The position numbers and the translations under genes were made by a program. The notes below the pieces were generated by a model, which searched no databases, had not been told where the DNA came from, and saw nothing but the letters and a program-made list of their open reading frames with translations. Shown piece after piece: positions 18,622 through 28,005 of a stretch of DNA of 64,000 bases; the first letter of the stretch is position 1, and each line of letters opens with the position of its first letter. Source of the stretch: an uncultured Pseudoxanthomonas sp. (GTDB taxonomy: Bacteria > Pseudomonadota > Gammaproteobacteria > Xanthomonadales > Xanthomonadaceae); assembly GCA_946479745.1 (NCBI GenBank), contig CAMLGZ010000023.1:1-64000 (forward strand). The letters are read 5' to 3'.

Positions 18622-20034
18622 TCAGGGGCGGATGCGGACGATGCTAGTGATGCGGTCGACATAAGTTGTCTTTTCGTTGAACCTCAACGGCAGCAGCGGG
18701 GTGACCGAAACGGCGTTGAGGTGCATGGAGCGCATGTTCCCCTCCGCGTCCAGGAAAGAGCCGCCATTGGTGTCGTGGATCACGTAGGGCGCGCCGTCGA
18801 TCCGTCCGATCATCATCATCACGTGGCCGGGGATATAGATCAGATCGCCGACCTGCAACTGATCGACCGCCGCCCTGCGCGGGCCAGGCCCGTCGTCTTT
18901 GCTGAAGGTCGTATGGTCGAATGCCGGACTGATGCTCTGGTCGCTGGTGTTGCGCGGCAGCTCCACGCCCATGCTGCGGTAGACCTCGGAGACGAATCCG
19001 CTGCAGTCGCGGCCATTGTAGGAATGGCCCCAGCCATAGCGTTCTCCCAGGAATTTGAATGCCTGCCGGATCAGGTTGGCGCGTGTAAGCGGCAAATAAG
19101 TGGCGGCCGTGTCCTGATTCTTCTGCAGCAGCGCAGGCGCGAACGCCAGCGTTCCCTGCGCGTCGCGGATCGGCAGTTCGACCACCCAGGAAGTGTAGGA
19201 ATGCTGGCCATTGACCAGTGCGTCGGAGGCGACGCCGGCCAGAGGCACCCGTACCCCCATATCAAGTTGCAACTCCGAAAGCTGCCGCTGCTCGCGGGTG
19301 AATACGGTGGAAACCTTGGCGCCTGTGACGATACGGTAAGGCGCCTTCTGCAGATGCCCGAACACTGCCGACCTGGTACCCGTCGCAATATCCTCGGCCA
19401 GCACCCACGCCTTGTAGTTGGGGCTCTCCCCCCACAGCCATCGACCGTCGCGGCTGCGATGGGCGATGGCCACCGGCGTGCCGGGGAACAGCGCGCTTTC
19501 CTGGAAGCGGTCGATATCGGTATCGCCCTGCGAGCTGAAGACGCGCAGGTCGGTCGGGAATTTGCGCAATGCCGTTCGCTTCACCGCCAGCCCGTACTGC
19601 GTGGGCACCGTCGCCGGAACCGCATCCAGATCCAGCGACTGCTCCAACTGCCGCAAGGTGTCGGCGGGTACGGGATTGCCTTGCACATCGTACAAAGGCT
19701 CATCGGGTAGGGCGGAGAGTCCGTTGATCGAGTCGATGATCGCTTGCCTGGGCAGCGTCTCGGGCAACGCGGCCAGGTCATTCATCGAATCGTCGAGGCG
19801 GATCAGCTTTTCGTTCTGCGCGGCAATGGCCTGCACACTCATGATCACGCGGTCCGGTTGCTTGAGTTTGTCCACCCAGAAATCCGGCGAAAGCTGCGCC
19901 TCGGACATACCGACTACTCCATGCGGCGGAACGGTTCCCGGAGCCGATGGAGGAAGTTCGCGCGCATGCGCCGGCAGCAGGAGCGCGCAGTACAGGAGCA
20001 GCGCGGTGGCGAGAGTCGTAGGAAGGGTTCGCAT
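18622..20034 (-). CDS. Exported NlpC/P60 murein endopeptidase with SH3-like domains
   Basis: 470 residues with a signal peptide at 1-24 (LATALLLYCALLLPAHA). The middle part (about 150-300) contains SH3-like segments, VKRTALRKFP and GTPVAIAHRSRDGRWLW, matching the N-terminal stabilising and SH3 modules of this family. The C-terminal NlpC/P60 domain has GRDCSGFVSEVYR (catalytic Cys about 344), GHVMMMIG (His) and a distal His in VIHDTNGG. These enzymes cut the D-Glu-meso-DAP bond of murein stem peptides in the periplasm or outside the cell. It is first gene of the minus-strand operon and divergent from the plus-strand operon across 318 bp. Confidence 0.92.
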   Translation of the reverse strand: MRTLPTTLATALLLYCALLLPAHARELPPSAPGTVPPHGVVGMSEAQLSPDFWVDKLKQPDRVIMSVQAIAAQNEKLIRLDDSMNDLAALPETLPRQAIIDSINGLSALPDEPLYDVQGNPVPADTLRQLEQSLDLDAVPATVPTQYGLAVKRTALRKFPTDLRVFSSQGDTDIDRFQESALFPGTPVAIAHRSRDGRWLWGESPNYKAWVLAEDIATGTRSAVFGHLQKAPYRIVTGAKVSTVFTREQRQLSELQLDMGVRVPLAGVASDALVNGQHSYTSWVVELPIRDAQGTLAFAPALLQKNQDTAATYLPLTRANLIRQAFKFLGERYGWGHSYNGRDCSGFVSEVYRSMGVELPRNTSDQSISPAFDHTTFSKDDGPGPRRAAVDQLQVGDLIYIPGHVMMMIGRIDGAPYVIHDTNGGSFLDAEGNMRSMHLNAVSVTPLLPLRFNEKTTYVDRITSIVRIRP

Positions 20035-20239
20035 GGTTTCACCTTCAGGCTGAAGCCAAGTGGGAAAGAGCCATCGCCATCAGCCCGCCCGAAGCGATGC
20101 TGGGGACATGACCGGGAATGGAAGGTGCCGGTGCCGGAAATGCCGGCGGCCGGCAGCAAGTTCGCCAGCGTGAGCCAAAGCGATGCGGATCATTGCTTCC
20201 CCTTCCAAGCCAGTACCGGCCGACGGTCGGCGCGATGTG

Positions 20240-20274
20240 GAATACCTGATTCTTATAGCACATTCTCGAAGAAT
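20240..20274. promoter_or_regulatory. Pair of ATTC/GAAT inverted repeats: candidate RpiR operators
   Basis: Two 13-bp inverted repeats with 5-bp spacers: GAAT-N5-ATTC at 20240-20252 and ATTC-N5-GAAT at 20262-20274. Their centres are 22 bp apart, two helical turns, in the gap between the divergent murein operons. Binding by the RpiR regulator at 16632-17480 is inferred from location only. Confidence 0.45.
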
Positions 20275-20280
20275 AAATTA

Positions 20281-20309
20281 TTGACGCGAGGGAATCCGCA
20301 TGTTAGACA
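20281..20309 (+). promoter_or_regulatory. Possible sigma-70 promoter for the plus-strand murein operon
   Basis: TTGACG at 20281-20286 and TAGACA at 20304-20309 with a 17-bp spacer and a TG just upstream of the -10. It begins seven bases after the second inverted repeat, so a bound regulator would touch it. The -10 match is weak. Confidence 0.35.
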
Positions 20310-20352
20310 GTCATCTTGCCGTCACATATCTTCAGAGGCGTCGCGACCCGAT

Positions 20353-21846
20353 ATGGCCCCGTTGTCCCTCAGTGCATTGGTCGAACGGCCCCGCTGGAGT
20401 GGCGTCGCTGCGGCTCTGGTGTTGGCGATGCTGCTGGCCGGACCGGCTAGGGCGCAAGACGCCGATGCAAGCCTGGCGGAAGTGATCACGCTGGTGGACG
20501 CAGGTCGATTCGCCGATGCCGAATCGGCGATTACCAAGGGCCTGGCCGCGGGCAATCTTTCTGCCGAAGGCCAGTCGGCGCTCCAGTTCCAGCGCGAACG
20601 CATGCGCAGGATCCTGCTGGACTTCACGCTCGACCCGCAGACCGCCAAGGCGAAGGTGCGCGAAAAAGTGCCGGATCTGAGCGACGAAGAGTTCGCCCGC
20701 TGGGATGCCGCCGGGTTGATCGAGCGCCAGGTGATCGACGGCCGCACGCTTTACTTCAATCGCGCGCCCTCCAATCTTTTCCGTATCAGCGCGGAGGCGA
20801 GGGCGCGGCGAAAAGAGCAGGCGCCTTTCGTCGACGGGCCGATGGAATCGGCCAACGCGCATCATCGCCAAGTGCGGGATGCGGCGCTGGGCAAGGCTGA
20901 TGCCGATGCCGGCACGCGCCGGATCCGCGTCACCCAGTCGCTGACCGTCGATGCCGATGCGGTGCCTGCGGGCGAAACGGTGCGCGCCTGGATTCCGTAT
21001 CCGCGCGCGATTCCAGGGCAGCAGGAGAACCTCCGTTTCATCGAAAGCGCACCGGCTGCGCATCGCGTCGCCCCGGAATCGGCGCTGCAGCGCACGGTGT
21101 ATCTGGAGAAACCGGCGAAGGCAGGTTCGCCCACCGCTTTCTCCATCACCTATGAATTGACCATCCGCGGCCAATACCACGCCATCGATCCCGAGCGGGT
21201 GGTGCCTGCGCCGCTGACTGCAGAACTGGCGCCTTTCGTAGCCGAGCGTTCTCCGCATGTGGTGTTTACCCCTGCGATCCGCGAGTTCTCACGCAAAGTG
21301 GTCGGCGACGAAAAGAATCCTTACCGCATCGCGCAGAAGCTTTATGCGGCCGTGGACAAGATTCCCTGGGCCGGTGCGCGTGAATATTCCACGCTCACCA
21401 ACATCAGCGATTACGCGCTGCATGCAGGCCACGCCGATTGCGGGCAGCAGACGCTGTTGCTGATCACGCTGTTGCGTCTCAACGGCATTCCGGCGCGCTG
21501 GCAGTCCGGCATGGTTTATTCCGATGGCGACTACGACAACCTGCACGATTGGGGCGCTCTTTACCTGGCGCCTTACGGCTGGGTGCCGATGGATGTCACC
21601 ACCGGCCGTTTGAACGATGCGGATCCGCAGATCGCGGACTTTTATCTGGGCGGACAGGACGCCTACCGCATTGCGTTCAACGACGATTATTCGCGCGAAC
21701 TGGTTCCGGCCAAGCAGCATTTCCGGTCGGAGACGGTGGATCTGCAGCGCGGGGAAGCGGAATGGAGAGGCGGCAATCTCTATTTCGATCAATGGGATTA
21801 CGGATTCGAATGGAAAATGCTGCCGTTGAAGAGCAGCGCCGAATAG
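20353..21846 (+). CDS. Exported transglutaminase-like protein
   Basis: 497 residues from ATG 20353. The frame is open much further upstream, but that part overlaps the NlpC gene and lacks a signal peptide, whereas this start gives one (AALVLAMLLAGPARAQ). The N-terminal 200 residues form a helical domain of unknown role. The transglutaminase core has Cys about 363 in HADCGQQTLLL, His in NLHDWGALYL and Asp in PMDVTTG, so the catalytic triad is complete. Bacterial members are mostly cysteine peptidases or amidases. As the first gene of the plus-strand murein operon, 43 bp before the TonB receptor, it may cut or bind peptide substrates outside the inner membrane (inference). Confidence 0.85.
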   Translation: MAPLSLSALVERPRWSGVAAALVLAMLLAGPARAQDADASLAEVITLVDAGRFADAESAITKGLAAGNLSAEGQSALQFQRERMRRILLDFTLDPQTAKAKVREKVPDLSDEEFARWDAAGLIERQVIDGRTLYFNRAPSNLFRISAEARARRKEQAPFVDGPMESANAHHRQVRDAALGKADADAGTRRIRVTQSLTVDADAVPAGETVRAWIPYPRAIPGQQENLRFIESAPAAHRVAPESALQRTVYLEKPAKAGSPTAFSITYELTIRGQYHAIDPERVVPAPLTAELAPFVAERSPHVVFTPAIREFSRKVVGDEKNPYRIAQKLYAAVDKIPWAGAREYSTLTNISDYALHAGHADCGQQTLLLITLLRLNGIPARWQSGMVYSDGDYDNLHDWGALYLAPYGWVPMDVTTGRLNDADPQIADFYLGGQDAYRIAFNDDYSRELVPAKQHFRSETVDLQRGEAEWRGGNLYFDQWDYGFEWKMLPLKSSAE

Positions 21847-21889
21847 CGGGGCGGGAACCCACCAACCAACTCAGCAGGAGAGATCGGGG

Positions 21890-24800
21890 ATGAACGGTAG
21901 AATTTTTCGCAAGGCCACGCTTTGTATCGCACTCGGAGCATGCATGGCGTCCATGGTGCCGGCCACGGCATGGGCGCAGAACGTCGCCGGTTCGGTGATG
22001 GGGCGCGCCAGTGCCGGTGATGAGATAGTCATCACCAATACGGAAACAGGCCTCACCCGCAGCGTCACGGCGGACAGCAGCGGCAATTACCGTCTCGCCC
22101 AATTACCGGTGGGAAATTACTCGCTGCAGACCAATCGGGATGGAAAGGCAATCGGTCAACCAGTACAGGTTGCCGTCACCCTGGGCAATGCCACCACCGT
22201 CAACATCGGTGGCGATGGTGCGGTCAACATGGCTGCGGTCCAAGTGATCGGCTCGCGCATTGTCACCCCGGTGGACGTCAGCTCGACCGAGTCAGCTTTG
22301 AATATCACCGCCGAGGAACTGCGCCGGCTACCGGTCGACCGCAACGTTTCTTCCGTAGCGCTGATGGCGCCGGGCGTGAGCAAAGGCGAGTCTTCCTTCG
22401 GCGGAATTTCGTTCGGCGGTTCGTCGGTGGCGGAAAACGCGACCTATATCAATGGGCTCAACGTCACCGATTTCTACAACCGGAATGGCTTCTCCGAAGC
22501 GCCCTTTGGTTTTTATAGGGAATTCCAGGTGAAGACCGGCGGCTATTCCGTCGAATTCGGCCGTACCACGGGCGGCGTTATCAATGCGTTGGCCCGCTCC
22601 GGCGGAAACGAGTTCGAATCCGGCGCGGAGCTGACTTTCGAGCCACGGGCATGGCAGTCGGAAGCGAAGGATCATTATTTCAATGGCGAACGCTATCTGA
22701 CCAACAGCCGCGATAACTACAGCTCGACCAAGCTGGATGTCTGGGCCTCGGGTCCCCTGATCAAGGACAGGCTGTTCTTCTTCGCCATGTACGAGGCGCG
22801 GGCCTTCGATCCATGGAACACAAACGACGAAGGCACAACGCTGACCAAGAACCATTCCGGAAACGGGTTCTGGGGCGGCACCATCGACTGGTACGTCACC
22901 GACAGCAACATCCTCAGCCTGATGGCGTTCTCGAACAAGAACGAAGCTGTCGGCGACGTATACGGCTACGACTTCGACCTCTCCCAGGTCGGCACCAAGA
23001 GGAACGAGATCTACAGCGACACCGGCGGCGACAACTGGGCATTGACCTGGACTTCCAATTTCACCGACAACCTGTCGATGAAATTGATGTACGGCGAGAA
23101 CAAGCGCTCCGCCTTCACCCGCTCGTTGCTGGACCTGGAGTGCAACCGCGTGGTCAGGGCGAGCGGTGCTCCCGCCGCGCCCTCGGTTCCCCTGGGCTGC
23201 AGCACCAATTCCACGGTGTTCTCGCGCGACGACACGCGCGAGCAGGCCCGTGCCGATTTCGAATGGTCGCTTGGAGACCATCTGTTGCGCTTCGGATTTG
23301 ACCACGAGATCAACACTTCGGACCACATCCAGTACTACGCCGGCCCCGGCGCCATTTTCTACAATGTGTATCCCGGCAGCGCCGGAAGCTCGATCCCCAA
23401 TCCGCCCGGCGGTGTGGTCCCGGCTGGATACTCGGGCTACGTGCGCGCGCGCAGGAACGAGATATTCGGAACTTTCGAGAGCACCAATTCTGCCTGGTAC
23501 CTAGAGGACAACTGGTCAGTAACCGACAACCTGGTGCTCAATCTCGGCCTGCGCAACGAGGCATTCGACAACAAGGATGGGGAAGGAAACACCTATATTG
23601 AGATGGACAAAATGTGGGCGCCGCGGCTTGGCTTCTCCCTGGACGTGAAAGGCGACGGAACCACCAAGGTGTTCGGCAACATCGGCCGCTATTTCCTGCC
23701 GGTTGCCAATGTCATCAATATCAAGCAGGCAGGTGCGCTGCTGGATGAACGCACGTACTACGCGTTCGATGGCTGGGAGATCCGCGAACTCAACGGAAAC
23801 CAGTATGCGGTTCCGCGTCTGGGGCCGCAGATCGGAACCGTGGATGTTTCGCAGGGCGACGGCACGGTTGGAGACCTGCGGTCCGAAGTGGACCGGGACA
23901 TGGATCCGGTCTACCAGGACGAATTGATTCTTGGTTTCCAGACCATGATCAACGACAAATGGTCATGGGGCGTCCGCGGTATATACCGTCGTTTGAAGAA
24001 CGCAATCGATGATATGGAAATTAGCGCTACCGGTCAGTGCGGTCCCGATGGTTATGTGGGATGGGTCATGGCCAACCCTGGAGAAAATGTCACGGTGTGG
24101 GGCGATACCGACTGCGATGGCAGTGCCGATGGCTGGGTAACGGTAGACACTTCCAAGGAAGGCTGGGCGATGTACGACGAGAACGATAATTACCTGGGCC
24201 AACGTGGTTGGGAAAAGCCCAAGCGTACCTACAAGGCACTGGAGTTCCAGATAGACCGCGCATGGGACGACAAGTGGGAGTTCAACGCCTCTTACACGTT
24301 GTCCTGGAGTGAGGGAAATGCCGAGGGCCCCGTCAATTCGGACACCAATTTCGGCGATACCGGCCGTACCGAAAACTTCGACGATCCGTGGGTTAATCTC
24401 AATGGTGAGGGTCCCTTGGCCAACGATCACCGGCATCAGCTGAAGCTGCGGGGATCCTATGCCCTCAACGAGAGCTGGCAGGTTGCAGGCACGCTCGACG
24501 CGCGCTCGGGCGGGCCGATCACTGGTTTCGGTACAGGCAACCCTTACGACGTGACCCGATACCACAGCTACTACATCTGCGTAGCCAACTGCGATGCGGC
24601 GGACATCACCCAGCAAGTCTATGAACTGTCCCCACGGGGCGGCTACGGACGCATGCCGTGGACGTTCGACCTCGGCGCCAGCGTGACCTACTTGAAATCG
24701 TTCGGCGCCGCGGATCTCAGCGTCAAATTTGCGATCTACAACCTGCTCGACCATCAGCGCACGACCCGGGTGGACCAGGAACTCCAGCCCAGTGTCGGCA

Positions 24801-24907
24801 TGAACGAAGACGACCCGACCGTTCCCCAGTTGAATGAGTTCTTCGGGCAAGGTTATGGCTTCCAGTCGCCGCGCTACGCACAGCTCATCGTTTCGGTGAA
24901 CTTCTGA
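21890..24907 (+). CDS. TonB-dependent outer-membrane receptor, Oar-like, with N-terminal regulatory-fold domain
   Basis: 1005 residues; AGGAGA precedes the ATG by eight bases. Signal peptide 1-29 (SMVPATAWAQ). A carboxypeptidase-regulatory-like beta domain at about 30-110 (GSVMGRASAGDEIVITN, DSSGNYRLAQLPVGNYSL) is followed by a plug with conserved EFQVKTGGYSVEFGRTTGG near 210-230 and a long barrel ending in an aromatic residue (LIVSVNF). This layout is typical of Oar-like receptors in Xanthomonadaceae that import peptides or other large substrates. Situated among murein-peptide enzymes, it is a good candidate importer for muropeptides or stem peptides across the outer membrane; the ligand is inferred. 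Confidence 0.93.
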   Translation: MNGRIFRKATLCIALGACMASMVPATAWAQNVAGSVMGRASAGDEIVITNTETGLTRSVTADSSGNYRLAQLPVGNYSLQTNRDGKAIGQPVQVAVTLGNATTVNIGGDGAVNMAAVQVIGSRIVTPVDVSSTESALNITAEELRRLPVDRNVSSVALMAPGVSKGESSFGGISFGGSSVAENATYINGLNVTDFYNRNGFSEAPFGFYREFQVKTGGYSVEFGRTTGGVINALARSGGNEFESGAELTFEPRAWQSEAKDHYFNGERYLTNSRDNYSSTKLDVWASGPLIKDRLFFFAMYEARAFDPWNTNDEGTTLTKNHSGNGFWGGTIDWYVTDSNILSLMAFSNKNEAVGDVYGYDFDLSQVGTKRNEIYSDTGGDNWALTWTSNFTDNLSMKLMYGENKRSAFTRSLLDLECNRVVRASGAPAAPSVPLGCSTNSTVFSRDDTREQARADFEWSLGDHLLRFGFDHEINTSDHIQYYAGPGAIFYNVYPGSAGSSIPNPPGGVVPAGYSGYVRARRNEIFGTFESTNSAWYLEDNWSVTDNLVLNLGLRNEAFDNKDGEGNTYIEMDKMWAPRLGFSLDVKGDGTTKVFGNIGRYFLPVANVINIKQAGALLDERTYYAFDGWEIRELNGNQYAVPRLGPQIGTVDVSQGDGTVGDLRSEVDRDMDPVYQDELILGFQTMINDKWSWGVRGIYRRLKNAIDDMEISATGQCGPDGYVGWVMANPGENVTVWGDTDCDGSADGWVTVDTSKEGWAMYDENDNYLGQRGWEKPKRTYKALEFQIDRAWDDKWEFNASYTLSWSEGNAEGPVNSDTNFGDTGRTENFDDPWVNLNGEGPLANDHRHQLKLRGSYALNESWQVAGTLDARSGGPITGFGTGNPYDVTRYHSYYICVANCDAADITQQVYELSPRGGYGRMPWTFDLGASVTYLKSFGAADLSVKFAIYNLLDHQRTTRVDQELQPSVGMNEDDPTVPQLNEFFGQGYGFQSPRYAQLIVSVNF

Positions 24908-24925
24908 GCGTAGTGGAGAGAGCTC

Positions 24926-24960
24926 GTTTGCGCCCGCCCGCCGGTCAGGCGGGCGCGAAC
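24926..24960. terminator. Strong GC hairpin after the receptor gene
   Basis: Arms GTTTGCGCCCGCC and GGCGGGCGCGAAC enclose nine bases. There is no T-run after it, so it is more likely an mRNA-stabilising or partial-termination element that lets the receptor be made in excess over the downstream enzymes. Confidence 0.6.
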
Positions 24961-25066
24961 GCATGGAGTGTATTGCGGGCTTCGTGGAAAAGTGCCTTGA
25001 TGGCAAGGACGTGCCCGGGCTAGAGATTCCGGCTGGACAATGAGGCGTTGTGGCGACCGGAGACCG

Positions 25067-26386
25067 ATGCATATGAATCTTGTAGGCGCTCAGACCGAAC
25101 TCTCCCAGGAGGTTTTCGAGCCTCCGGCCGTACGGCTTTTCGATGGTGTGGATCTGGCAGCGCTGGGTGCGGCTTTGCCGACGCCATTCCATGCCTATTC
25201 CGCCAATGCGATACGGCAGCGCATTGCGGGGTTGCAGGCGGCGCTTGATGGTTCGAACGCCACAATCTGCTTCGCAGTGAAGGCAAACCCGAACCTCGCT
25301 GTTCTGCAGATCATGGCGCAAAGCGGCCTCGGCGCCGATATCGTGTCGTCGGGCGAACTCCGCCGCAGCCTTAGGGCCGGTATTCACGCCAAGCGCATCG
25401 TGTTTTCCGGGGTCGGCAAGACCGAAGCCGAAATGGGCGAAGCGATCGATGTGGGCGTGGGGCGCTTCAATGTGGAATCGTCGGAGGAACTGGAAGCCTT
25501 ACAGCGTGTAGCGCAGATGCGGAATGCGACGGTGTTCGCTTCGGTCCGCATCAATCCAGATGTCGATGCAGGTACCCACGACAAAATATCTACCGGAAAA
25601 TCGGATAACAAATTCGGCGTCAGCATCGCCGAGGCCCGGCGATGGTTCGCTGCAGACAGTGGCGCAGGAAACGTCCGGCTGGATGGCCTGCATGTGCATA
25701 TCGGCTCGCAGATCCTGGAGCTGGAGCCTTTCCGCCAGGCCTTGCGTCATGTGTCCATGTTCTGGCGCGAACTGGTGCAAGCCGGGCACGCGATCAACAG
25801 CATCGACGTGGGCGGCGGACTCGGCGTGGTTTATCGTGGGGACCGGGATAGGCCAGTGGATGTGGTGGGCTACGTGCGCACCATCCGCGAAGCGCTGGCT
25901 GGGTTCGAGGGGCGTATCGTGCTGGAGCCCGGTCGCTATCTGGTGGCCGAGGCGGGAATACTTCTGACGCGCGTAGTCCGTACCAAACAGGGTGAGTCCC
26001 GCAATTTCCTCATCGTCGATGCTGCCATGAACGACCTGCTTCGGCCCAGTCTGTATGATGCGTGGCATGACATCGAGCTGATCGCCGGAGATTTCGATCG
26101 GGACGGCCTGCGCGCCGACACCGTCTACGACATCGTCGGTCCGGTCTGCGAAACCAGCGATACTTTCGCAATCGGACGCCAGTTGCCGCGGTGCCGCGCC
26201 GGTGACCTGCTGGCCATCCGTTGCACGGGCGCCTACGGAGCATCGATGTCGTCCACCTACAATTCGCGGCCACTGGCTGCCGAAGTACTGGTCGACGACG
26301 GCTGCTACGCGGTGGTCCGCCGCAGACAGTCGTTCGAAGAAATGATCGCGGGAGAACAGGCGGCGGCTTCGTGGAGAACCGCATGA
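25067..26386 (+). CDS. Fold-type III PLP decarboxylase, diaminopimelate decarboxylase-like
   Basis: 439 residues from ATG 25067 with GGAG upstream; ATG 25073 is an alternative. Residues of the family are visible: FAVKANPN with the PLP Lys about 72, LHVHIGSQI, DVGGGLGV, LEPGRYLVAEAG and VCETSD (the Cys that reaches the partner active site), then a C-terminal GAYGASMSSTYNSRP. The family member LysA turns meso-DAP into L-lysine and CO2. Here it sits between a TonB receptor and D-amino-acid peptidases rather than in a lysine operon, which suggests catabolism of meso-DAP from murein (inference). It overlaps the next gene by ATGA. Confidence 0.88.
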   Translation: MHMNLVGAQTELSQEVFEPPAVRLFDGVDLAALGAALPTPFHAYSANAIRQRIAGLQAALDGSNATICFAVKANPNLAVLQIMAQSGLGADIVSSGELRRSLRAGIHAKRIVFSGVGKTEAEMGEAIDVGVGRFNVESSEELEALQRVAQMRNATVFASVRINPDVDAGTHDKISTGKSDNKFGVSIAEARRWFAADSGAGNVRLDGLHVHIGSQILELEPFRQALRHVSMFWRELVQAGHAINSIDVGGGLGVVYRGDRDRPVDVVGYVRTIREALAGFEGRIVLEPGRYLVAEAGILLTRVVRTKQGESRNFLIVDAAMNDLLRPSLYDAWHDIELIAGDFDRDGLRADTVYDIVGPVCETSDTFAIGRQLPRCRAGDLLAIRCTGAYGASMSSTYNSRPLAAEVLVDDGCYAVVRRRQSFEEMIAGEQAAASWRTA

Positions 26387-28005
26387 AGCCGGAACAGGAC
26401 CGTCCGAGTGCGTGCAGTATGGCGCTTGCTACCTGCCTGTTCGTAGCCGGCTTGCCCGCGTCCTGTCCGGCGATTGCCGGCGACGCGCCAACGGCGATTC
26501 CTTCCCAGGCACGGACGAGCCAGGCAGAGCTAGATGCAGTCCTGGATGAAACCGTCGCCCGTTACCATCTTCCCGGAATCGCTGTCGGCGTGATCGAAGA
26601 CGGCAAGGTTGTCTATTTTGGAGCACGCGGCGAGATAGCTAGCGGTTCCGGCCAACCCATCACTTCCAGAACCCTGTTCAAAATCGCCTCCAACAGCAAG
26701 GCGATGACCGCCAGCGTGCTCGCCCGGCTGGTCGATGCCGGCAAGCTGCGCTGGGAAGATCCGGTCATCAAGTACTTGCCGTCTTTCCGCATGCACGATC
26801 CATGGGTCACCCAGAACATGCAGGTCAAGGACCTGCTGGTGCACAACAGCGGCTTACCCGAGGGTGGCGGCGATCTGATGCTGTGGCCGGAACCGAATCG
26901 TTTCACCCGCGCCGACATCATCGCCGGTCTGGCGCATATCAAACCCGCCTACAGCTTTCGCTCCGGTTATGCCTACGACAACCTGCTGTACGTGGTGGCG
27001 GGCGAAGTCGCCGCAGTCGCGGGCGGCGCCTCCTACGAGGAGCTGGTTCAACGGGAACTGTTCCAGCCGCTGGGATTGTCGCGCTGCCGGGCGGGCGCAT
27101 GGCGGCCCGATGAGGTGGGCGATGTCGCCCAGCCCCACAACCGCATCGATGGCCGCAACGTGGTGGTCAAGGCGGACGGCGCCACCGTGACCCCGCTGGT
27201 TATGGCTGCGGCCGGCGGTATCCGCTGCAGTCTGGACGATATGCTGGTGTGGGCGAAGAACTGGCTGGCGCCGGACGCCGCGCAGCAAGCCTGGCTGTCG
27301 ACCGAGCAGCGGCAGGCTGCCTGGGTTCCACGCACGCCCATGCCCATTTCCGCACGCCGCCAGGCCTGGGACGGCACGCGTCTGCTCGCTTACGGTTACG
27401 GGTGGCGCATCGCCGATGTCGATGGCGCGTACACCGTTTCGCATACCGGCACTCTGTCGGGCATGTATTCGGTCATGACCCTGTTGCCGGACCGCAGATC
27501 GGGCTTCGTGGTGTTGATCAACGGCGAAGCGGAAGCGGCGCGCACGGTGTTGAACGAGGTGTTGCTGAAACGCTTCACCAAGCCGGAAGATGATCGGGGA
27601 GTGGCTTATTACGCCGATGAGCTCGCGCGCGAATCCGAATCGAAACGACCCGAGGAACAATCATCCGCCATCGAGCGTACGGCACCTTCGTCGGAACAAT
27701 TCGTGCAGTGGTTCGGCGTCTATCGCGATCCCTGGTTCGGCGAGGCACGTGTCTGTCCCGAAGGCGGGCAGGTGCGCTTCGTTTCGGCCAAGTCACCGAT
27801 GCTCTCCGGCCGCATCATGCGCAGCGGCACCCGGTATCTGGTTGACTGGGACCACGATAGCGTGGATGCGGAAGCCTGGCTGGATTTCCACAAGGGCGAC
27901 TCAGCCCAACCGGCACGGCTGACCCTGGCCAAAGTCGATCCAGACGCGGATTTCAGCTACGACTATGAAGACCTGGCCTTCGAACGGATACGCGGCTGTG
28001 AGTGA
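26383..28005 (+). CDS. Exported serine hydrolase of the class C beta-lactamase/D-aminopeptidase family
   Basis: 540 residues; the ATG overlaps the decarboxylase stop. Hydrophobic signal segment at about 12-33 (MALATCLFVAGLPASCPAIA). Active-site motifs: S103-N-S-K106 (SxxK), YDN in GYAYDNLLYVV, and HTG in VSHTGTLSGM. The catalytic domain ends near 390; a further 150-residue beta-rich domain (SEQFVQWFGVYRDPWFG) resembles the C-terminal DUF3471-type domain of many such esterase/peptidases. Likely role here: cleavage of D-amino-acid peptide bonds in murein fragments. A plain beta-lactamase function is less likely given the context and the extra domain. Confidence 0.88.
   Translation: MKPEQDRPSACSMALATCLFVAGLPASCPAIAGDAPTAIPSQARTSQAELDAVLDETVARYHLPGIAVGVIEDGKVVYFGARGEIASGSGQPITSRTLFKIASNSKAMTASVLARLVDAGKLRWEDPVIKYLPSFRMHDPWVTQNMQVKDLLVHNSGLPEGGGDLMLWPEPNRFTRADIIAGLAHIKPAYSFRSGYAYDNLLYVVAGEVAAVAGGASYEELVQRELFQPLGLSRCRAGAWRPDEVGDVAQPHNRIDGRNVVVKADGATVTPLVMAAAGGIRCSLDDMLVWAKNWLAPDAAQQAWLSTEQRQAAWVPRTPMPISARRQAWDGTRLLAYGYGWRIADVDGAYTVSHTGTLSGMYSVMTLLPDRRSGFVVLINGEAEAARTVLNEVLLKRFTKPEDDRGVAYYADELARESESKRPEEQSSAIERTAPSSEQFVQWFGVYRDPWFGEARVCPEGGQVRFVSAKSPMLSGRIMRSGTRYLVDWDHDSVDAEAWLDFHKGDSAQPARLTLAKVDPDADFSYDYEDLAFERIRGCE

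Noticed and set aside
17407..19710. 767-codon plus-strand frame antisense to the epimerase and NlpC genes
   Set aside because: His/Asp-rich translation without any domain; the opposite strand carries clear enzyme motifs.
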